A stretch of 41,795 nucleotides of DNA from assembly GCA_900314715.1 (NCBI GenBank), contig OMWI01000029.1, forward strand, positions 1 through 41,795, given 5' to 3'. Shown here piece by piece: positions 8,501 through 17,856 of the stretch. The notes under the pieces were generated by a model. That model was not told the DNA's origin. It was given only the letters and a program-made list of their open reading frames with translations, and did no database searches. How positions within the stretch are numbered: the first letter of the stretch is position 1; each line of letters starts with the position of its first letter. Both the position numbers and the translations under genes were made by a program. The stretch is from an uncultured Prevotellaceae bacterium. Its GTDB lineage: Bacteria > Bacteroidota > Bacteroidia > Bacteroidales > Bacteroidaceae.

Positions 8501-11044
8501 GTGTTGGTCTTTATCGGAAGAACCCATTTGCACATATACAGGCTTTCCGTCACGCGGAAACTCCGTTGCTGATTGATAGAACCAATCATGTGTTTCCAAT
8601 GCAGGATGCTTGTCTTTCATGCTAAACACGATGAAATCGCTCTTCAACGTATCGTTTCCACAAAGTGCAACCAATTGATGCTTACCAGACTTTAACTGAT
8701 TGAAACTCATCTTAAACGATTGGTTTGCCGCAACGGTATTTGTCTTTTTGGCATCATCAATGTAATAGCTCACCTCGCCCGTGATTTCCTTTCCAGCATT
8801 ATTCAAGTAATTAAACACGATTGTCTTCGTGCTATCCACTTCTACTTGCGAAGGCATATTCACGCTAAATGCCGTGGCTCGATTGCTCAACGGCAACGAG
8901 AAATGACCTGCATGACTTTCACCAGAGGCATCCGTAACGTCAACATTCACGTCGAAATTATAGAATCGAGGTTCGTTACTATCCATCTTTTCGGGCAATT
9001 CCACGGGGAAACGAACGGAGAAATAACCTTCATCATTCGTAACCAACGTATCCCGAAGTATCACTTGTTGCTCGTTGTTGCCGAAGTATCGCCACCAAAT
9101 AGCCTTTCTGCGCTCAACCTGTACGGAAACTTTTGCTCCTTGAACGGGAACACCAGCAAAACTCAATGCCTTTCCCTTCACGGTAACGGTATCTCCACTT
9201 TGGTACTTTTCCGTTATGTCATCAAATTCCACTTGGAAAGTAGGACGTTTATATTCCTCAACGGAGAAATACGTGGCATTTCCATTGTTGCAATAAACGG
9301 AGAATTGTCCCATCAATCCACCCGAAGGCAGAGTAAAGTCGTATGAAGCCGTACCATAATCATCCGTTATCACTTCTTGTTCTTTCACCACCTTATGGTT
9401 AGCATCACGTAAGGTCAACTTACAAGCCTTGTTTGCCAAAACCGTAGTTTCCTTATTGTCGATATTGCGATAGGCTATCAAGCCCACGTGCACCGTCTGG
9501 CCTGGTCGATATATTTTCCGGTCGGTGAAAAGACTATATGTCTCATAATCCCTTCTTGGAGAATAATAATTAAAGGTGCCATTGAAAACGGTTTCAGGAC
9601 ACGCCGTGTCATTATCATCATAAACATAAATGCGATTAGGATACCTGTTGGCGTAATGATACATGGCTTCACCTTTCTTATCACAAACCAAAAGAGAGGC
9701 ATCATCATACCCACCACGATAGTTGGAGAGGGTGAGTTTGATTTTGGCATTAGGAACGGGCAAGCCAGTCGTTGCGTTCAAAGCAACCAACCGAATGTTA
9801 TTATCTGGCAAAAATTCGTGAACGGCATACATATCACTCACATATAGCAAAGCCCGTTCGGTTTTCATGTTGTTAACGTTAGTCGTAAACTCCACCAAAT
9901 ACACACCTACTGGTAAGCCATTGATAATCATGGAGTCTTTGGAAACCTTATAACTGGGTTGTCCAACATATCTATGTGTTACCGTTTGTTGTGTTCCGTC
10001 ATTGACAATCAACTTCTTAATCTTAGCGTAATCTTGGTCGTCGGAGACATTCAACTTATTCGTTCCGTCCAATCTTACTCGCGTAACGGTCATCGTCAAT
10101 GATTGCACATTCACGATTTGATGAATATCTACCTTACGAGGTGTATTTGGCAAGGAGACACCTTCCCCCAACAAAGCGCTGAAACTGGGTAGGGTAAGTT
10201 GGTTTTGTGCATTTCTCAACACGTTCATTCTTGGCCATGCTCCCCATTTATTCAACGCATAATTGATGTAGTTCATCTTTTCCTCAGCGGTTACGTCCTC
10301 AGCCGCTTCCATAAACGAGAATCGCTCGATGGCAAGTTCTCCGCACTCTCGCAAATCTTCATACACGTTGATTAACGAGTCGATGGTTTGCAAGTATTTC
10401 GACTTTTTCATCTGCGTATCATTCTCAAAGCGTTGCTTTTGCAATATCTTGATGTCGCAGATACATGCAGCAGGTCGATTGTTGTGGCTGAGATAATAAT
10501 CGTGTAATGTCTTATAGTCTCCAGCCTCAAAACCTAACACATGCAACAAGTCATTATAGAACATCTTACTATCTGTTCCTTCTATCACAAAAGGCTCATA
10601 TCCAGTTGCCAATCCAGTTGCCAGCAACGTGGGATTGCTCATCGACTTGGCGTAATAGTCCTTACTAATCTGTGCCGCATCATCGGCCAAATCGCGGTTG
10701 TCGCGATAGATTCGTCCCAGAATACTCTGATAGACAGCTGCCAACATGGGATTCTTGGCTGAAACCTTAGCCTCTTCATTCTTCAACTCTTCCACGAACA
10801 CCTCCATAGAGTCAGGAGAGATAATCGTTTGAGCCGAAGCCCGCATCAGATGAGCCTTCAACAATTGCCCGTAATGGTTTTCCATACGAGCCTTTGAAAT
10901 AATCTTATCGAGTATTTCTATTTGTGTCTTTGGCAAGTCCTTCATCTGAGCTTCAGACACCTGCTTCCAAAGTGAGGTATAACTATCTGCCATCATAGCC
11001 ATAGGCAATAATAATAAGATAAGAGACGCAAAAAACTTTCTCAT
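5528..11044 (-). CDS. alpha-2-macroglobulin family (MG2 domain) envelope protein, thioester lost
   Basis: This is a bacterial alpha-2-macroglobulin-like protein of 1838 residues. The start at 11044 is chosen because it opens a clean signal peptide (MRKFFASLILLLLPMAMMA) and lies about 50 bp downstream of a perfect promoter; an in-frame extension to 11197 would start upstream of that promoter. Landmarks are a helical N-terminal region, the MG2 motif DRKIYRPGQTVHV near residue 500, the A2M-domain signature FYPSLMTDENGD to ITTWRFMGLSHD near residue 1100, and an alpha-alpha toroid around 1320-1600 with LQNADGSWSWWPG. The CxEQ thioester expected near residue 1325 is absent (THDDNVISLTSAYYAN stands there), so covalent trapping of proteases is unlikely. 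It is first in an operon with DUF1573 and ispH. A protease-trap or envelope-structural role is inferred only. Confidence 0.9.
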   Translation of the reverse strand: MRKFFASLILLLLPMAMMADSYTSLWKQVSEAQMKDLPKTQIEILDKIISKARMENHYGQLLKAHLMRASAQTIISPDSMEVFVEELKNEEAKVSAKNPMLAAVYQSILGRIYRDNRDLADDAAQISKDYYAKSMSNPTLLATGLATGYEPFVIEGTDSKMFYNDLLHVLGFEAGDYKTLHDYYLSHNNRPAACICDIKILQKQRFENDTQMKKSKYLQTIDSLINVYEDLRECGELAIERFSFMEAAEDVTAEEKMNYINYALNKWGAWPRMNVLRNAQNQLTLPSFSALLGEGVSLPNTPRKVDIHQIVNVQSLTMTVTRVRLDGTNKLNVSDDQDYAKIKKLIVNDGTQQTVTHRYVGQPSYKVSKDSMIINGLPVGVYLVEFTTNVNNMKTERALLYVSDMYAVHEFLPDNNIRLVALNATTGLPVPNAKIKLTLSNYRGGYDDASLLVCDKKGEAMYHYANRYPNRIYVYDDNDTACPETVFNGTFNYYSPRRDYETYSLFTDRKIYRPGQTVHVGLIAYRNIDNKETTVLANKACKLTLRDANHKVVKEQEVITDDYGTASYDFTLPSGGLMGQFSVYCNNGNATYFSVEEYKRPTFQVEFDDITEKYQSGDTVTVKGKALSFAGVPVQGAKVSVQVERRKAIWWRYFGNNEQQVILRDTLVTNDEGYFSVRFPVELPEKMDSNEPRFYNFDVNVDVTDASGESHAGHFSLPLSNRATAFSVNMPSQVEVDSTKTIVFNYLNNAGKEITGEVSYYIDDAKKTNTVAANQSFKMSFNQLKSGKHQLVALCGNDTLKSDFIVFSMKDKHPALETHDWFYQSATEFPRDGKPVYVQMGSSDKDQHIVYSIISGKNVIESGTIDQSNALTTRQFVYKDEYENGILLTCAWVREGKMYAHSAEIRKPLPDKKLRMQWTTFRDRLVPGQKEEWTLHISTPENKPASAQLMAVLYDKSLDEIRNHHWSFVPQLYLNLPYAMWRGLAIHSLGVYGELPYKSLNERALSFSHFDDELFDLHPVRIMRYGKGRVLMAASAKMAMTRNDVSAGAMDEMAVAENVSLSADVEEKPMLSDQKAVKGQNANDANRQESSSEQVRENLNETAFFYPSLMTDENGDVKISFALPESITTWRFMGLSHDKDVNYGLLEGEAIAKKTVMIQPNLPRFLRVGDNGLISARIYNTSEEKVVGNAEIQLIDPETEKIVFRQTQKFSSEAGKNASVTFDVKANEDYPTLLICKVLASGNGYSDGEQHYLPILPDKELVTNTYPFVQMGAGTKSIDLTSLFPVNNKDNKLTIEYTNNPTWLMIQALPNVAITHDDNVISLTSAYYANSIASNILHQSPDIQKTISLWKEEKGEETSLVSSLQKNQELKSLVLDETPWVNDAEHEADQKSKLINFFDKNLVDYRLSDNIRKINQLQNADGSWSWWPGMRGNLYVTVEVAEMLVRLNHMIGTQDATSSMLTKAYKFMGKGILEEVEELKKQEKKGVKNLRPSETAVQWLYLCALDGRSLSSDVKRGHDYLIDLLAKQTSAFSIYGKAVSAIIFAKNNRMQKAKEYLKSISEYTVYKEEMGRYFDTPKALYSWFDYRIPSQVAAIEAIQMINPSDEKTIRELQRWLLHSKRTQSWSTPINAVNAVYAFLNGETQQLSMLQAEPTKLAIDGQVIENNKLTAGLGYLKSSMTGGNMKEFTATKTSEGTSWGAVYAQFMQKVSDIQNASSGLKVTREVLNANQPLKVGDKVRVRITIEAERDYDFVQVMDKRAACLEPIGQLSGYQWGYYRVHKDHVTNYYFDRLSKGKHQIESEYYVDRVGTYQTGTCVVQCAYSPEFMAREAGQVLVVK

Positions 11045-11095
11045 AAATATTCTTTTTAAAAAAGACGTGCATTCAACATAAACGCAACTTATCAT

Positions 11096-11128
11096 GCAAA
11101 GATAAAAACATTTTCCGAAATCACCAAA
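11096..11128 (-). promoter_or_regulatory. promoter of the A2M-DUF1573-ispH operon
   Basis: On the minus strand TTTG (11125-11128) is followed after 20 nt by TATCTTTGC (11096-11104), an exact match to the Bacteroidota sigma-ABfr consensus. The predicted transcript start near 11089 leaves a leader of about 45 nt to the ATG at 11044. Confidence 0.85.
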
Positions 11129-11214
11129 TCTTAAATGATGATTAATAAAAAACAACATATTTCCAAAATAATTATCTTTAGGAGACATCGGCAACAAACA
11201 TACTATTTACACAT

Positions 11215-11277
11215 CGCAAACATATCGTTTAGCCACCCTAAACGATATGTTTATTGAACGTAAAGATATGGTTTAAA
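11215..11277. repeat. three-unit array of a TAAAC-N5-GTTTA dyad (array A)
   Basis: Three imperfect copies of an AAAC-N5-GTTTA dyad are centred 22 bp apart (AAAS starts at 11218, 11240 and 11262). Units one and two together also form a perfect 15-bp inverted repeat (11218-11232 and 11238-11252, loop CCACC). The array lies between the divergent A2M and bcp promoters, about 40 bp upstream of the bcp -33 box. Related arrays lie at 25449-25511 and 38710-38774. It cannot be a terminator for a flanking gene because both genes read away from it. The remainder of the 329-bp gap holds only the two promoters. Confidence 0.75.
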
Positions 11278-11317
11278 AGCTAAAAAAATTAAAAATACCA
11301 CTTTCAATTATATATAT

Positions 11318-11349
11318 TTTGACAATTTGAAATTAATTTGTACATTTGC
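11318..11349 (+). promoter_or_regulatory. promoter of the bcp gene run
   Basis: TTTG (11318-11321), 19 nt, then TACATTTGC (11341-11349): an exact match to the Bacteroidota promoter consensus. It overlaps the first codons of the longest possible bcp reading frame (TTG at 11338), which excludes that start. Confidence 0.9.
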
Positions 11350-11373
11350 ACAAAATATAATCCTAAACAAAAT

Positions 11374-11829
11374 ATGATGGAAATAGGTGATAAAGTGCCC
11401 GACTTTTTAGGGACAGACGAAAACGGGAACGAGTTGAGAATGCAGGATTTCGCAGGAAAGAAACTCGTTTTATATTTTTATCCGAAAGACAGCACGCCTG
11501 GATGTACGCAAGAGGCTTGCAATTTACGTGATAACTATGAGAGAATGCTTGCAAAGGGCTATGCCGTTGTAGGCGTTAGCGTGCAAGATGCGAAATCGCA
11601 CAAGAGGTTTATTGAAAAGAACAACTTGCCATTCCCATTGATTGCAGACACGGAGATGGTACTCAACAATGCCTTCGGTGTTTGGGGCGAAAAAAGCATG
11701 TGCGGCAGAAAGTACATGGGTACGTTTCGCACCACCTTCATCATCAACGAGGAAGGTATAGTAGAACAAATCTTCAAGCCAAAGGAGATTAAAGTGAAGA
11801 ATCACGCAGAACAAATTTTAGGGGAGTAA
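11374..11829 (+). CDS. bcp: thioredoxin-dependent thiol peroxidase (peroxiredoxin Q/BCP)
   Basis: This cytoplasmic peroxiredoxin reduces hydrogen peroxide and organic peroxides using thioredoxin. It has 151 residues from the ATG at 11374 (11377 is also possible). The peroxidatic Cys44 lies in YPKDSTPGCTQEAC and the resolving Cys49 five residues later, the spacing of atypical 2-Cys BCP enzymes such as that of E. coli. The fold runs to the C-terminal FRTTFIINEEGIVEQIF segment. It is the first gene of a plus-strand run, 29 bp before yjbQ. The upstream region holds dyad array A, which could be an operator; this is inference. Confidence 0.95.
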   Translation: MMEIGDKVPDFLGTDENGNELRMQDFAGKKLVLYFYPKDSTPGCTQEACNLRDNYERMLAKGYAVVGVSVQDAKSHKRFIEKNNLPFPLIADTEMVLNNAFGVWGEKSMCGRKYMGTFRTTFIINEEGIVEQIFKPKEIKVKNHAEQILGE

Positions 11830-11858
11830 TCTCCATTCTGCTACACATATATATTATT

Positions 11859-12272
11859 ATGATTGAACAAATCGAAATCAAATTGAGTCCACGGAAACGT
11901 GGATTTCATTTGATTACCGGTGAAATATCATCGTTACTACCTACACTACCTAAAAAGGGATTGTTGAATCTCTTCATTAAGCACACCAGTTGCGCATTAG
12001 CCATCAACGAAAACGCTGATCCTGACGTGAGATTGGATTTGGAAACCATTTTCAATAAGATAGTACCTGAAAATGCGCCTTATTACATGCATACGCTTGA
12101 GGGTTCTGATGACATGCCTGCACACGCGAAATCCGTGATTGTAGGCACAAGTCTTTCTATACCTATTACTAATGGCCGCCTAAACTTAGGTACATGGCAA
12201 GGAATCTACTTATGTGAATTCAGAAACTATGGAGGAGCAAGGAGAATTGTGGCGACAATTATCGGAGAATAA
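11859..12272 (+). CDS. YjbQ family protein (UPF0047)
   Basis: A 137-residue protein covering the whole UPF0047/YjbQ domain. Conserved stretches are LFIKHTSCALAINENADPDV (about 40-60) and the C-terminal LNLGTWQGIYLCEFR. The family is a small trimeric metal-binding-like fold, annotated in places as a secondary thiamine-phosphate synthase; the physiological role is not settled. It lies 29 bp after bcp and 21 bp before the CotH gene, so it is likely co-transcribed with both. Confidence 0.92.
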   Translation: MIEQIEIKLSPRKRGFHLITGEISSLLPTLPKKGLLNLFIKHTSCALAINENADPDVRLDLETIFNKIVPENAPYYMHTLEGSDDMPAHAKSVIVGTSLSIPITNGRLNLGTWQGIYLCEFRNYGGARRIVATIIGE

Positions 12273-12293
12273 TCATAAATAACTTAAACTTAT

Positions 12294-15200
12294 ATGGGAC
12301 ATAATTTTAACAAACTAAACAGATTATTTATGCTATTGGCTGCATGGCTCATAAGCATAGAAACATTCGCAATTAACACATCTACAAACGAAGAATCTTT
12401 AGAGTATAAGATTGCGAATAAAATGCAATTGACGGATGTACCAACGATTTATATTGACATTGACGGTATTACAGATGAAACATCATTGGGAAACATCCTT
12501 TATAAAATAAGGAAAAACAGTGCTGACGATGAAGAGATAGCTCCTTATTCAACGGCTATTATTACAGTTGTTGACAATAGTGCCGTTGGTTCAAAACAGC
12601 ATTTGGAATCTTTTACCGATGAAGTACAAATTAAGGTGCGCGGAAACTCTACTGCTTCCGCCGGTAACGGAAAAGTTCCCTATCGACTGAAATTTGCAAA
12701 AAAAGGAGAAGATGGCATTTCTCACAAACATGACTTATTAGGACATGGCTATGCTAAGCGGAATTGGACGCTTATTGCTAACACATACGACCGCTCCATG
12801 CTTCGCAATGCAATCACTTACCACATCGGAAAGTATGTAGGAATGGATTTCTGTCCTGGATATAAATTTGTGGATTTGGTGATTAGCGGTCTCTATCGTG
12901 GCACTTATATGGTTTCTGACCATTGTGAAACAGGTACAAACCGCGTGGAAGTAGCCAATGAAGATACAGACTGGTACTTGGAATTTACAGGTTGGGGTTC
13001 TATGGCAGAAAGTCCATACGTTGGTCAAGGCGATGGTGATGATCATTTTGTAACGATTAAAAATCCAGAACTTGAAGATGAAGCATCTATCAACCAGTTG
13101 AAAGCAGATGTGCAAGCATGGCGAAAGGAATGGAAGGCGTCATTCGATAACGGTAGTTGGCAAAAATACAATGACGTAGAATCGTTCATCAAGTTTTATA
13201 TTGCCAACGAAATCACTGGCGACCTTGACGGATATTTCGTGTTCAAAGGTTCGAAGGAAGTAAATGGCTTATTCAAATGGGGACCATTATGGGACAAGGA
13301 TTTAGCATTTGGGAACACCACTTATGCCAATGACCAATTAAGCGCTTATTATGACAAAACCAATTTTGAATGGATTTTCAGGAATTCGCTTTTCAAAGAC
13401 AAGTCATTCCTGAAACTCGCTAAAGCTAAGATTGACGAATTGATTGCAGATGGTCTATACGAGAAATTGTCGCAAGACATTGATGACATTGCAGCATCCA
13501 TCGAGAACACACGCACTCTGAACTATCAAAAATGGCCTATCGACGCGGGAAGCATGGCATCGGAAGTCTACACCATGCCTGACTATAACGAACATGTTAC
13601 CGTATTGAAGAACTATATCCATAATCGTATCAACTATATTCAAGAACAACTGGCAGGATTCATAGATGAACTGCCCAAGCCAACAGATGCTACATACGAC
13701 CCAACATTAACTGGTTGGGAGAGCAATATTCCTAGTGTTGGAAATAGCTATAACCTAACGGTAAGCAACCGCACCTTGACTGGAGGTAAATGGAATCCTT
13801 TCTGCTTGCCATTTGATGCGACACAAGAACAAATAGAAGAAGCCTTGGGGTGTAAATACGAGTTGGCTGTCCACTCAGGCATGGATAGCGACGAGGAAAC
13901 CATGCTTTTCTCTACACCTTCTAATTTAAATATTGTTTGCGGTGTTCCTTATTTCATTAAACCTGCTTCAGATGTTAACAACTTTGGTAGATTCAATGAT
14001 GTGGTTTATTCTGCCAATCTGTTATGGGGACAATACAATGGAGATGCTGTGACATTCGATAACAAACATTATTTTAAGGCTCAAATCTATCAAAAGCAAA
14101 TAGCGATAGCCAACAACTACACGTTTGCTTCCGATGTTTATGTGGATGGAAACTCCATCATCCAATTACCCAAAGCAAATTCATGGGATACAAACGCAAA
14201 TCTCATGGGAGCTCGTGCTTACATCAATGTGCCTGAAGGTTCAATACCTCTTATCAAATTCGTTTCTTCACAAAGTGGTGAAGAACCTATAACACGAGGT
14301 CAATTGACCGACGTACCAACTATTTATATCGACGCCAATGGCGAAATAGATGGGGATAATTGGGGAACCGCTTCCATTGAAGTGTTTGATAGCAACAATA
14401 TGATTGGCGGAAACTTTACGCTCGACAACACAGGACTTAGCATTAAATACAAGGGCGATGGTACGGCTGAAAAACCTTCTTATCGATTGAAGTTTACAAC
14501 TAAGCGAGCACTTATGGGAAGTAAATCGGGCAGCTACAAGCAATGGGAATTATTAGCCAATGATGACGACCCAACCATGCTACGCAATGCTTTGACGAAA
14601 GAATTGGGAGACCAGATGGGCTTTGTATTTACACCTGGTTACCAATTTGCAGATGTTTATGTCAACGATAAATACATGGGTACTTATCAAATCACCGATC
14701 GCGTGAAAGTGGAAAGCGGCCGTGTGTTGGTTTCCGACAAGGACACAGATTGGTTGGTACAAATTGCTTCCGTTGGTGAAGTAGATACTCGCACTGATGG
14801 CAATGGTGATTTCTATGTTGAAGGCAACGAAACATCACCTTATTTAATTATTAAGAATCCAGATAAGGATGATTTGACTGCTGACCAACAATCTACACTT
14901 GCCAATGAAGTCGGCGATTATTTCAACAATACATTCTGGAACGATATTAAAAACAACGTTGACCAAGCATCATTCGTTAATTGGTATATCTCATCTGAAA
15001 TCCTTGCTGCTTACAAACAATTGTCAAGTATTTATACATACAAGTCAGCTACCGAAGGAAAATTATTCTTCGGTCCTTTATCAGGAAATGAGAAAGCATA
15101 CGACAATAACAGTAAATATCCGATGGACATGAGCGATTTGAATACTGATGGCTCTTACAACGGTATGATTTTCACCCGTGCTGATTATGGAGTGATGCGC

Positions 15201-15683
15201 AATAAACTTCAAGACCTTTGGAAAGAAGAATGGTTCAAAGAAGCAGTTCTTAATAAATGGAATAGTATTGTGTCGTCTGACGTAAAGGCAACGTTGAAAA
15301 CAAAACTCAACTCTTTAGCAGATGAGATTGCTCAAACAAGAGATTATAACTACAAGGCTTTAACTGAAGGTGGTGCAGGTTGGACATTAGAAGGATATTA
15401 CGAAGACAAAGTAACAGAAATATCAACCTATCTCGACAATCGCTTTGCTTATCTCGACAAGAAATTCAATGAGTTGGCAAATGCCGAAATAGAAGATGTT
15501 TTATTAGGCGATGTTAATGGTAGTGGACATATAGATGTCACCGACGTGGTTATGGAAGTAAACTATATTTTGGGCGAAGAACCAGAATCTTTCGTCTTTA
15601 AGAATGCCGACATGAATGGTGATAAAACTATCAACATTTCCGATGTTATGGAGATAATAAATATCATTCTTAATCAAGATTAA
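12294..15683 (+). CDS. secreted protein with two CotH-kinase-like domains and a C-terminal dockerin
   Basis: The 1129-residue exported protein starts with a signal peptide (about 1-27). It contains one CotH domain at about 45-460 (RGNSTASAGNGKVPYRLKF, NWTLIANTYDRSMLRNA, then the WDKDLAFGN motif that matches the family's WDxD signature). A middle module follows at about 475-660 (NRTLTGGKWNPFCLPFD). A second CotH-like domain at about 670-1060 repeats the same order (PSYRLKFTTKRA, WELLANDDDPTMLRNAL, YMGTYQITDRV) but has GPLSGNEKAYDN where WDxD is expected, so it looks inactive. The last 60 residues are two dockerin-like calcium loops (DVNGSGHIDVTDV and DMNGDKTINISDV). CotH proteins are atypical protein kinases in spore coats; the role in Bacteroidota is unknown. 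Confidence 0.88.
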   Translation: MGHNFNKLNRLFMLLAAWLISIETFAINTSTNEESLEYKIANKMQLTDVPTIYIDIDGITDETSLGNILYKIRKNSADDEEIAPYSTAIITVVDNSAVGSKQHLESFTDEVQIKVRGNSTASAGNGKVPYRLKFAKKGEDGISHKHDLLGHGYAKRNWTLIANTYDRSMLRNAITYHIGKYVGMDFCPGYKFVDLVISGLYRGTYMVSDHCETGTNRVEVANEDTDWYLEFTGWGSMAESPYVGQGDGDDHFVTIKNPELEDEASINQLKADVQAWRKEWKASFDNGSWQKYNDVESFIKFYIANEITGDLDGYFVFKGSKEVNGLFKWGPLWDKDLAFGNTTYANDQLSAYYDKTNFEWIFRNSLFKDKSFLKLAKAKIDELIADGLYEKLSQDIDDIAASIENTRTLNYQKWPIDAGSMASEVYTMPDYNEHVTVLKNYIHNRINYIQEQLAGFIDELPKPTDATYDPTLTGWESNIPSVGNSYNLTVSNRTLTGGKWNPFCLPFDATQEQIEEALGCKYELAVHSGMDSDEETMLFSTPSNLNIVCGVPYFIKPASDVNNFGRFNDVVYSANLLWGQYNGDAVTFDNKHYFKAQIYQKQIAIANNYTFASDVYVDGNSIIQLPKANSWDTNANLMGARAYINVPEGSIPLIKFVSSQSGEEPITRGQLTDVPTIYIDANGEIDGDNWGTASIEVFDSNNMIGGNFTLDNTGLSIKYKGDGTAEKPSYRLKFTTKRALMGSKSGSYKQWELLANDDDPTMLRNALTKELGDQMGFVFTPGYQFADVYVNDKYMGTYQITDRVKVESGRVLVSDKDTDWLVQIASVGEVDTRTDGNGDFYVEGNETSPYLIIKNPDKDDLTADQQSTLANEVGDYFNNTFWNDIKNNVDQASFVNWYISSEILAAYKQLSSIYTYKSATEGKLFFGPLSGNEKAYDNNSKYPMDMSDLNTDGSYNGMIFTRADYGVMRNKLQDLWKEEWFKEAVLNKWNSIVSSDVKATLKTKLNSLADEIAQTRDYNYKALTEGGAGWTLEGYYEDKVTEISTYLDNRFAYLDKKFNELANAEIEDVLLGDVNGSGHIDVTDVVMEVNYILGEEPESFVFKNADMNGDKTINISDVMEIINIILNQD

Positions 15684-15739
15684 TTACTTAGAAAATAATT
15701 GATTGACATAGCGACTTAAGTTCACACTAACAACTTATT

Positions 15740-17842
15740 ATGATTAACAAACAACTATTACATCCTGAGAGTATCGTTGTGATTGGTGGTTCCAATAATA
15801 TCCACAAACCAGGAGGAGCTATCATTCGCAACCTCATTAACGGCAATTACCAAGGAAAATTGCATGTCGTCAATCCCAAAGAGGATAAAGTACAAGGATT
15901 AGACGTATTTCACAATGCCAGTGAGATCCCTGACACCGAACTTGCCATATTGGTTGTTGCGGCTCGTTTTTGTCCTGACTATGTTGAATATTTAGCCAAG
16001 GAGAAAATGGTTAAGGCCTTTATCATCATTTCCGCTGGATTTGGCGAGGAAACAAAAGCTGGAGCAGAACTTGAAAAGCGAATTCTCGACTCTTGTGAGA
16101 AATATGGTTGTGCCTTAATTGGTCCCAATTGCATCGGATTATTAAACGCATGGCATCATAGTGTTTTCACGCAACCCATTCCGCAACTCAATCCTAAAGG
16201 TGTGGATTTTATATCTGGCTCTGGTGCTACTGCCGTGTTTATCCTTGAATCTGCCGTTATTAAGGGATTGCCATTCCATTCCGTTTGGTCTATCGGAAAC
16301 GGCAAGCAGATAGGCATTGAAGATGTATTGCAATATATGGACGAGAAGTTTGATGCAGAAAATGATTCCCATGTCAAACTCTTATACATTGAGAACATTT
16401 CCAATCCCGATAAGTTGCTCTTCCATGCCAGTTCGTTGATTCGTAAAGGTTGTCGCATAGCAGCTATCAAAGCCGGAGCAAGTGAGAGTGGAAGCAGGGC
16501 AGCATCTTCGCATACAGGTGCTATTGCCTCCAGTGATTCTGCCGTAGAAGCCTTATTCCGTAAAGCAGGTATTGTCAGGTGTTTCTCTCGTGAAGAACTC
16601 ACTACAGTTGGTTGCATATTCTCTACCTTAGAGAATACGACTGACAAGATAAATCCTTCACCATCAGTTCCCAGATTAGATATGAGCAAATTTGCCATTG
16701 TTACACATGCTGGAGGTCCTGGAGTGATGTTGACAGATGCATTGTCTAAAGGCGACTTACAAGTACCTAAGATTGAAGGAGAGAAAGCGGATGAGTTGAA
16801 AGTGCAGTTATTCCCAGGCGCATCTGTTGCCAATCCCATAGACATACTCGCTACGGGAACTCCAGAACACTTAGGTTTGGCTATTGACTATTGTGAAAAA
16901 TACTTCGACAACATTGATGCTATTATGGTTATCTTCGGCACACCAGGTTTGGTCAATGTGTACGAGGCATACGATGTTCTTCACCAAAAGATATTGGAAT
17001 GCAAAAAGCCAATATTCCCCATCTTGCCATCTGTACACACCGCAGGACAAGAAGTGGAAGATTTCCTCAAGAAAGGACATGTTAATTTCAGCGATGAAGT
17101 AACTCTTGCCACATCATTGGTTAGTATCTTGAAGACTCCCCTACCCGCTCCGCCAGAGGTGGAATTATTTGGTATCGACGTACCTCGTATCCGTGAAATC
17201 ATTAGTGGTATTCACGAAAACGGATACATTTCTCCCAATAAAGCACGCGAATTGTTGGATTGTGCCAAGATACCCTTAGTACCAGAAAAGGTTTCCACTT
17301 CAAAGGAAGAATTGATTGCCTTTGCCGAGAAAATCGGTTATCCTATCGTCGCCAAGGTGGTTGGTCCTATTCACAAGAGCGATGTGGGAGGCGTTACGCT
17401 TAATATTCGAAGTGCAGAACATCTATCGTTGGAGTTCGACCGAATGATGAAGATTCCCGATGCCACCTCTGTCATGATTCAAAAGATGATGCAAGGCAAA
17501 GAAATCTTTATTGGCGCAAAATACGAAGAAAAATTCGGCCATGTCGTAATGTGCGGCTTGGGTGGTATCTTCGTTGAAGTTCTCAAAGACGTATCGAGCG
17601 GTCTTGCTCCGTTATCATACGCAGAGGCTTATTCGATGATTCATTCTTTGCGTGCCTATAAGATTCTCAAGGGAACAAGAGGACAAAGTGGAATCAACAT
17701 CCAACGTTATGCTGAGGTGATAGTTCGCCTATCCACTTTATTGCGTTTTGCTACGGAAATTAAGGAAATTGACATCAATCCGTTATTGGCAGACGAGAAT
17801 GATGTGATTGCCGTTGACGTAAGGATTTTAATAGAAAAATAA
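15740..17842 (+). CDS. ADP-forming acetate/acyl-CoA synthetase, fused alpha and beta subunits
   Basis: This cytoplasmic enzyme interconverts acyl-CoA, ADP and phosphate with the free acid, CoA and ATP. It has 700 residues: a CoA-binding Rossmann domain (1-130), ligase-CoA domains (about 150-450) with the phosphorylated His258 in [10 protein letters not shown], and a C-terminal ATP-grasp domain (about 470-700) with HKSDVGGV, which is the region of the second transferred-phosphate His. The alpha-beta order in one chain is common in bacteria. The natural acid (acetate, or branched-chain or aromatic acids) cannot be told from the sequence. The next gene follows after 14 bp. Confidence 0.92.
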   Translation: MINKQLLHPESIVVIGGSNNIHKPGGAIIRNLINGNYQGKLHVVNPKEDKVQGLDVFHNASEIPDTELAILVVAARFCPDYVEYLAKEKMVKAFIIISAGFGEETKAGAELEKRILDSCEKYGCALIGPNCIGLLNAWHHSVFTQPIPQLNPKGVDFISGSGATAVFILESAVIKGLPFHSVWSIGNGKQIGIEDVLQYMDEKFDAENDSHVKLLYIENISNPDKLLFHASSLIRKGCRIAAIKAGASESGSRAASSHTGAIASSDSAVEALFRKAGIVRCFSREELTTVGCIFSTLENTTDKINPSPSVPRLDMSKFAIVTHAGGPGVMLTDALSKGDLQVPKIEGEKADELKVQLFPGASVANPIDILATGTPEHLGLAIDYCEKYFDNIDAIMVIFGTPGLVNVYEAYDVLHQKILECKKPIFPILPSVHTAGQEVEDFLKKGHVNFSDEVTLATSLVSILKTPLPAPPEVELFGIDVPRIREIISGIHENGYISPNKARELLDCAKIPLVPEKVSTSKEELIAFAEKIGYPIVAKVVGPIHKSDVGGVTLNIRSAEHLSLEFDRMMKIPDATSVMIQKMMQGKEIFIGAKYEEKFGHVVMCGLGGIFVEVLKDVSSGLAPLSYAEAYSMIHSLRAYKILKGTRGQSGINIQRYAEVIVRLSTLLRFATEIKEIDINPLLADENDVIAVDVRILIEK

Positions 17843-17856
17843 CAAATTTTTATCAC

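Noticed and set aside
8720-9346. 208-codon open frame antisense to the A2M-like gene
   Set aside because: No recognisable domain and no promoter; it is a shadow of a well-supported gene.
11045-11197. Longer N-terminus of the A2M-like protein
   Set aside because: It would place the start upstream of the promoter at 11096-11128 and hide a good signal peptide.
11218-11252. Perfect 15-bp hairpin as a terminator
   Set aside because: Both flanking genes start from promoters that read away from it, so no transcript would end there; it is better seen as two units of dyad array A.
11338-11373. Longer bcp reading frame starting with TTG at 11338
   Set aside because: The codons overlap the -7 box of a perfect promoter, so they would not be in the transcript.
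16156-16845. 229-codon open frame antisense to the acyl-CoA synthetase gene
   Set aside because: No family resemblance, low-complexity composition typical of a complementary-strand shadow, and the sense gene is certain.
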